In this document: in pieces, positions 57,875 through 64,000 of the stretch
How positions within the stretch are numbered: position 1 is the first letter of the stretch
Layout: every line of letters starts with the position of its first letter
Source of the DNA: Ophioderma brevispina
Lineage: Eukaryota; Echinodermata; Ophiuroidea; Amphilepidida; Ophiodermatidae
NCBI GenBank assembly: GCA_023653785.1
Contig: JAMKCH010019719.1
Coordinates: forward strand, 1 to 64,000
DNA: 64,000 nt
Direction: 5' to 3'
Translations under genes and position numbers: made by a program
Notes under the pieces: model-generated
Database searches by the model: none
Told to the model about the DNA's origin: nothing
Seen by the model: the letters and a program-made list of their open reading frames with translations, nothing else

Positions 57875-59865
57875 GGTTCACTTGAAAAATTCAGGCAAGC
57901 AAAATAGCCTTCATAAAAATGTCACTTACAGCACTAGGCATTTCAATTATTAAAAGTTGACGGAATGTGTGGGACGCTAATTGGCCAAATTGGAATGTGA
58001 GGGGAGAAAAGAAAACAGGAGAGTCTTTTCATTCTCTGAGATTTCTGCCCAAATTTGCCAGTGAAGTGGTTACATCCCTTGTAACTGGTTCCACAGCTGG
58101 CTTGTGGGATGGACTTCCTTGATAGTCAGGGACAGAACTAGGCGATCAATTGTGCGTCTGACGTTAATTTGACGGTGCAGAACAAATGTCTGACGGGAGA
58201 AGAAGAAAGAATAATCACGGAACATTCAGTTATTGAAAACAGGAAAGTTTACTTACGTGAATTTGCTTATCAGTTGCATCCAAAAAACCGACTCAAAAAG
58301 AGGGAATGTTTTGACATTTTTAAATCATGTATGTTTTGTCGAACGTGCCAGCGCCCTACTACACAGTCAAAACCCAATCAACGTCCGCCACCGCGCTGAT
58401 TGACAAAACCTGACATACGCGCAATTGGTGGGCTAATTTGGCCTTGACTATAGAATTGAGATCCGAGTTGTATATTAGTTAGTAAATAAAATTACGACTA
58501 CAATTGATGGTGAATAGTAAGAGGAAAGTTTTGGTCAAAGAAATGTGTCATCATATGCAATTGATTAAGTTTCGTTCTTAGTGATATTTGCTTTGTTTGG
58601 ATTATATTATTTTTTATAGTCTCAGTTCCCTTTGATTTGCCTTCTAATGCAAGGATTAGCATTTTCACAAAGTTAATCACTAAAGATTTAATTATTCTGT
58701 AAGTAGCTTTAGCAATATCTTGAAATGTCTTTCATTATATCCATTGTATTGCAGATATTGAATTGTGACATGAACTCACTCAGGCAACTTCATATTGTGT
58801 ACTGCTGGAATTATATCTGGTAAGGCAATTTTTTGCAAGGTATTTAACTTGTTGTACAAGGACAGTCACTCATTGCGACACATTGGTGTAAATAAATTAA
58901 CAATGATAGGTGAGGTCAAGTCTTTAATCCTCCTTGGTGGGCTGTCGAGTTCTCTGTTTTGCGATAGATTTGAATGCTGATTTAATTTAATTTTGCCCCC
59001 AAAAAGTTACTTTTGCCCAGCGGGTGCTGCAACTTTGACACCAACTGGATTGATGTTCTTCCTACACACTGCCTGGCTGCAATCGATAATAATACGTTGT
59101 TTTTTACAGACAAAGAAAAGTACCAGCTACATTGACGTTGCACCATTGTACAAACCTCTCTAGTGCTTTGAGTAATGACACCTTGCTGGCATCACAGGAT
59201 GGCCACCTTTCGAAGGAGGATCAGCTCCTACCACGGATGTCGTGGCGGTGAAGATGCTCAACAGGCTTCTTGAAGACCGCAGGTAACCTGAGCATGCCAT
59301 TGCAAAGGGGGATTACTCAAGTAACAAGAGAGATATCTGGGAGTTTTATTATTGTATTGAAAATGCACATTGCCTTTAATGTAGTACATGGCCACCAAGA
59401 GTAAGATTCTCACTTGCCATCCTGTTAACTTCTTTTCCATTTTTTAGGGGGGGCATGAAGGGGGTACTAAAGAGATGTCATCCCATTTAACTTTGAATGG
59501 TACGTAACGCAAAGAGTCCAATATACAGGTGAGTTTAATCATCATTGTTGTTCTTAACACTTTCCTGGGACTTTGGGCTACTTGTTGCCCAGTGGTCATT
59601 GTTTTAGCGGAGTGAAGGTGAACCATTGCTAACCGCTAGCAAGAGATAGCCAATTCTGGCTGGACTTCCCTTGATTTCTGGAAATAATGTCTCGCTTAGG
59701 ATTTTTTCAATGAACTCAACCCGATATTGGATGTCTGCCCACACAAGTGGCTGGACCCATAGGTTTGTGTTGGTTGAGCGAAACACTGCCCCCATCCCCC
59801 ATACTAGCCACACAGGCAGAGGCAGATTATACAGCACGAAGAATAGCTGCTGATTACTCTGAGGG
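57875..59865. other. stretch splitting the reverse transcriptase, no gene recognised
   Basis: About 2 kb between the two parts of the reverse transcriptase, where only a few hundred bases would be expected. It probably contains inserted DNA. A 76-codon frame at 58169-58399 and a 77-codon minus frame at 59604-59837 have no recognisable content. Confidence 0.45.
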
Positions 59866-59869
59866 CCTT

Positions 59870-60800
59870 TGGAAAATGTTTGCAGAAAGAACTAATCACT
59901 TAATCCAATTCATCCATTTGAAACTCAGCAAAACCCAAGACCGTCAGCTCGGTTTTTCACCTTGCAAATCTATGCAAAAAAAATTAACATCACTCTAGAG
60001 GGAAGATAAATGTCACAAGACCCAAACATCAAAGTACCTTGGCTCAAAATGGCCCGCAGTCTTACTTTCTATCCGCCCACCAAGGCAGTTGCTACCATTC
60101 CTCAGAAGGCTCGCAGGAACTGAATTGAGTGCATCTCTGTGACCTTACAACTGTGGCTTGGCATACTCAAGGCTGCATTTCAACTTGTATGGAGTCATAG
60201 TGTTACACCACATAAGATGGACGTCGTTTTGAATGAGTGCAATGGCATTTAGTGGTTGTCTTTTGGCAACGCCTGTAGAATGTCTTCCAATTTTGTCTGG
60301 CATACTTCCTGCAAATCTTAGGAGGACGTTTCAGACGATCAAGCTCGCTAAGAAGTGTGATGAACCTGTTAGCCTAATCCCCACCTCACTTTGCTACCCA
60401 ATCCATGACACTGCACACAGTATCCCTATCGATCATCCTGGATCAACGCCAGATGGTCTTGAGCAATGGTCATCCTTCCTCCACCTTGAACCTAACGCAG
60501 ATTGTGGACAGCCATCTAGCAAGCCCACGGACTGTGACATTGATATGTAAGCATTGGTCAAACTTAACAGTCTCAGAACTGGCATTGGCCGTACAAAGCA
60601 CTTCCTTCACACGATAGGTGTGGAACTTCACCAAACTGCGATTGTTGTGGAGAGCCACAAACCATTAGCCACATCATAGATGACTGTGGGGTCATCAAGT
60701 CCCCAAGAGGAATCCCAGGCCTGATCAACCTGGACGATGAAACTATCATCCGGTTAAAGACGGGCCTTCCACTGAGATTTTGGACTTACACTAACGAACG
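59870..60800 (+). pseudogene. non-LTR reverse transcriptase, thumb and C-terminal part
   Basis: Pieces in order: LKLSKTQ (59920), INVTRPK and SKYLG (60010-60045, the P-K-Y-L-G block), LLPFLRRLAGTE (60090), VWSHSVTPHKMDVVLNE (60190-60240), GCLLATPVECLPILSGILPA and NLRR (60248-60320), LNSLRTGIGRTKHFLH (60560-60610). The last piece is a cysteine-containing tail CDCCGEPQTISHIIDDC (60636-60690) followed by GLINLDDET. This is the full C-terminal layout of LINE proteins of this group, including the terminal C-x-C...H...C motif. Several frame changes make it a relic. Confidence 0.8.
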
Positions 60801-61130
60801 AACAAACGAGCTATATATTATAACATATTTAAAGCAAATCAAATTGCAGAATGGTTAATAAATATATGTGTGAGTAATATAGGATCCTAAGATACTTGTT
60901 GGATAACGTTATTAACAATAGACACATGCATGACATTCCTAAATTCTACGGGGCCAGCTATCCTAAATCACTTGAAGAATACCGACACATCACATACAAA
61001 CGGGCAATCAGTCACAGTTATCCACAGACAAAGAATGGGATAAGACAAAGGTTTGCCAATTGCATCACATCGTGCGTAGGACGTAGTCCTTTATTCATTC
61101 ATAACAGGTTCTCCAAACAACCATAGTTTT
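60801..61130. other. no gene seen
   Basis: ACTAACGAACGAACAAACGAG near 60790 is a short repeat of the ACGA type as found at some LINE 3' ends. Nothing else. Confidence 0.35.
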
Positions 61131-61134
61131 CAAT

Positions 61135-61475
61135 ATGGCCTGGCTTTGAGAATAATTTATTTAACACTATGGGCTTGGAGACAGTTTCCCCTAATAAACC
61201 CATATCACAGATTGAGCCATCTGTAAAGCCAACATGCAATTTTCTGTAAAGCCACATATGCAAAATTTTAGTATGACAAGCCACATATGTAAAATAATAA
61301 AATTCTTATGATTGCATGCCCTCGGCATGAAGACAGTTTCCTCTAGCCAAAATTTCACCAAGTCAATTTAAATTAATGCAAAGCCAAAATTAATACGTCA
61401 TTATATAATATCACTAGAGAACCATTGTAGCAAGGATTAGGCCTGGCTTTGAGAACAATTCATTTTTAGTACCAC
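61135..61475. repeat. imperfect direct repeats with GGCCTGGCTTTGAGAA
   Basis: GGCCTGGCTTTGAGAATAAT at 61137 recurs as GGCCTGGCTTTGAGAACAAT at 61440. GGAGACAGTTTCCCCTA near 61170 recurs as GAAGACAGTTTCCTCTA near 61328. AAGCCACATATG occurs twice in between. Old tandem or nested repeat. Confidence 0.55.
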
Positions 61476-61479
61476 TTGA

Positions 61480-61825
61480 ACAGTTTGGAATTTCCAGAGC
61501 CCAAAACTTCAGACTTAGATTGGATAAATTCGAGGAGGTTTCTTTATACAACAAACCCAAAGCATGCACATAATATATTACCAGAAGCTAATACCCATGC
61601 GAATTTTGCAGGCTCATCAGTAAATATAACATGAATTTCCTTAAGATTTATTCAGAATGATGGCTATGCCAAATCACGAATGCTTAACAAATCAGTACCT
61701 GTAAAAGGCAACACAAATTGAACAAACATGCGGCCATCCTTCCAAAATTATTGGCGCACATGTACAAATAGGACTACATATATGCGTGTTAACATGACCT
61801 TATAGGGCTGTGAACCTTCAAAATA
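61480..61825. other. no gene seen
   Basis: No supported feature. Confidence 0.4.
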
Positions 61826-61829
61826 TACA

Positions 61830-62130
61830 CAGCACAAAAGACAAATGCAACATTGCGCCCGCAGCGACCCAGATTCTGTCACTGGTGTTTTTGTCGCCCG
61901 ACTCCATATAAATTTTAATGATGCTGGTGGAGGTTCGACACACCTCCCGCACTGCCAGACTTTTTGCCACTCCCATTATATGCCGTAACCCCCATTCATA
62001 CTCCTGGGTGGATAGAAGCAAGCGAGGTACAGTGCCATTCCCCGAGAGCACAACACCTTGGTGACAACGGGGCTCAAATCTACAACCTTAAAACATATTA
62101 CACGAGCACTGAACCAACCTGCACCAAATG
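61830..62130 (-). repeat. tRNA-derived SINE, second family
   Basis: On the minus strand the head reads TTGGTTCAGTGCTCG (A-box-like, near 62115), then GTAGATTTGAGCCCC (B-box-like, near 62077). The body contains GGCACTGTACCTCGCTTGC and CCACCCAGGAGTATGAATGG. The CCACCCAGG-TAT-AATGG body word is widespread in marine invertebrate SINEs as I recall them. A different family from the one at 1066-1450. Confidence 0.65.
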
Positions 62131-62134
62131 TACA

Positions 62135-64000
62135 CAATTAGTTCTGTAATTATTAAGCACTGCCCTTCAATCGAAAATTTTTGGCAGACTAAGGTTTAAT
62201 TGACTTTGAATTGGGGGCCCCCCCCCTGGGATCAACTGTATGTGGTTTATAACCCCACCAAAAAAAGTAGGTTAACTGGGTAAAAATTACCCACCATCAT
62301 AAAAACCAGCACTAGAATTTTTCAAAATGCGAATTTCTTATTTTTTAGAAAATAATAATGAGCCGCCATGGGCTGTGGAGCAATACTACCATCAAAGGGA
62401 AACCATTTACCCTGTGTGGGGGGCTCATTTAAACCGCACCACAACCCAAATATGACCAAATTACATTACAAAAAGGTACAATGTCCAAACCTCACTTATT
62501 TACTCCACAAATCACTATCAAGGGTACTATGCAATGGATTTTAAAATAAATTCCAAACCAACTATATTACGACATGCATCTGCCTTAGATGGAAAACAAG
62601 CACAAGACAAAGTTATTAGAATCATAAGGATTACCCGAAATACCTAGGTCTCTTCTGTCGTTTAAAACGACTGAACCCCAAAATGGGCACAGTCCGGGGT
62701 GCCACTTCTTATTGTGGCGTTGCCAGTGAGCGTGGTGGTACAAGCTGTGGTTGTACCTAAGTGAGAAAAAAAAAAAGGAGTGTGTGCGTGCGTATAAATA
62801 GATGTTTATGTTTTTCTCTTGATAAGCGCGATCTTTGGTTTGGCGTTTAGAAGCCATTTAACTTTTCCCATTGGGAAAGGCTTCTGCTTATACTGTATAA
62901 CAGAAACTTTTTCACCTGTGAAATGCTTTATTATTTTTTATGTGAACGCACCGTCAAAAATCGGCGGCGTGTGCCACTGTTGCAAGAAGCTCAAGATACA
63001 TAAATAAATATGCCGCAAAGACTACGCAACATTCCAAACCAATAAATAAATAGTAAATCACATTGTCACACTATGGGAGCTATGTAAAAAACTCAAGTCC
63101 CCTTGGCACAGTTCAAGTAGCTTTCATTCACCAATTTAATTAGAAAAATACCTCCCTGGTTTCTGGGTATGATATATGATAAGCCCAAATTACAACGAGG
63201 CCATTGATGTCAATTTATGTACAAGTACAACCCACGAACTGTGTCCTTTGGTGGAAGAACATATTGTAACCATAGTGCTTAGTTCCAAAAGCAACAATAC
63301 CTGTCAATTTGTATTTGAAAAGTAAAATTGGTTTGCCTAAACAACATATAAAGAGATGGAACTTCAATAAGGGAAAAACACTTGTATAATTGTAAGCCTG
63401 CCAGTATTTAGCACACGGTAATAATCCATGCAGTTCAACTTGTTTTAATGTGCAAATGGGCATTATGGGGCATTAACAGTCTATTAACCGTGACGAACTA
63501 TTAAACAAGCCACAATGGCGTGAATAGGCCTATACTAGAGAATCATTCAACTAAGTGAATAAGGCCTCGACCATTAAATGAGACTACAACGTGGATTATA
63601 AGCTAGTAATAATGTCCCCTCCGATTCACATAAAATCGGTTGTTGACCCGCACCATCGGCCTAATTGGCATGAGACAAACATGTACAGTTTGTTTGAAAT
63701 CAATTTGCTGACTAACACATAATCAAGTGATACGACTTAAGTGGGTAACACTTCAGAAACACAATATTAACATGCAGTCCCACGTGTTTATGTGCAAATG
63801 ACAGTATAGGTGGAAATTAACATGACCACAACGCTGAGTCACTTCTTTAGCCACAAAGGTGTGAAATGCTGCTAACCCCTTAAATTGAGAAATGCTAATA
63901 GGAACGAAGCATAATTATAACCACGTTATGAATTAAATTCATGGTATAATGGACTGAGAACCATTGCACATAAAGTTGAAGTGGTTCTAGGTACGCTTTG
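62135..64000. other. intergenic, no gene seen
   Basis: A G/C homopolymer pair (62215-62227) and an A run (62766-62776) are present. Short frames have no recognisable content. Confidence 0.45.

Overview
The window reads as gene-poor, repeat-dense nuclear DNA of a metazoan, most likely a marine invertebrate. The pointers are tRNA-derived SINEs on the minus strand, a non-LTR reverse transcriptase of the type common in invertebrates, a Tc1-type transposase remnant, a TA-flanked mariner-like MITE family, and a degraded gene of a family expanded in molluscs, cnidarians and other invertebrates. These are family-level impressions and I cannot name the species. I found no intact host gene, no rRNA and no functional tRNA. 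Every protein-coding trace I can recognise is a broken transposon or repeat-associated gene.

Layout. 1-12.2 kb is AT-rich intergenic DNA with a SINE (1.07-1.45 kb), a 52-bp perfect tandem duplication (3.44 kb), a TG/TATG microsatellite (4.37-4.68 kb), an 878-bp mariner-like terminal-inverted-repeat (TIR) element (6.68-7.55 kb), a hairpin cluster (8.34-8.52 kb) and a 1.4-kb foldback element (9.0-10.4 kb).

12.2-44.3 kb is one complex locus present more than once. Segment A occurs twice (A1 12.2-17.27 kb, A2 17.9-25.85 kb). Segment B (25.85-35.57 kb) recurs as segment C (36.11-44.34 kb), preceded by a third copy of the left flank of A (35.58-36.02 kb). The A interior behaves as a large element with long inverted ends. 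It carries an antisense reverse transcriptase, a SINE-like repeat and a nested smaller TIR element with a minisatellite. In front of C that element is reduced to two fused inverted-repeat tips. B has three insertions of about 0.3-1 kb that C lacks, and C has an internal duplication that B lacks. The pattern fits two haplotypes placed end to end by the assembler, or a tandem segmental duplication with transposon polymorphism. Dense single-base indels between copies show that much of this locus is at raw long-read accuracy, so broken reading frames here cannot be taken as biological.

44.3-64 kb holds a second copy of the foldback family running into a roughly 475-bp tandem array (46.4-48.8 kb), a CATA microsatellite, two roughly 165-bp tandem arrays (49.8 and 56.0 kb), a degraded and inverted pair of nuclease-like gene fragments (51.3-52.7 kb), a 2.7-kb G-rich tract (53.1-55.86 kb), a split non-LTR reverse transcriptase on the plus strand (57.4-60.8 kb) and a second SINE (61.8-62.1 kb).

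Two tracts, C-rich at 21.44-23.95 kb and G-rich at 53.1-55.86 kb, are most likely sequencing or assembly artefacts. For the first this can be shown from within the window, because the duplicate copy of the same sequence lacks it. The long poly-proline and poly-glycine frames they encode should not be annotated as genes.
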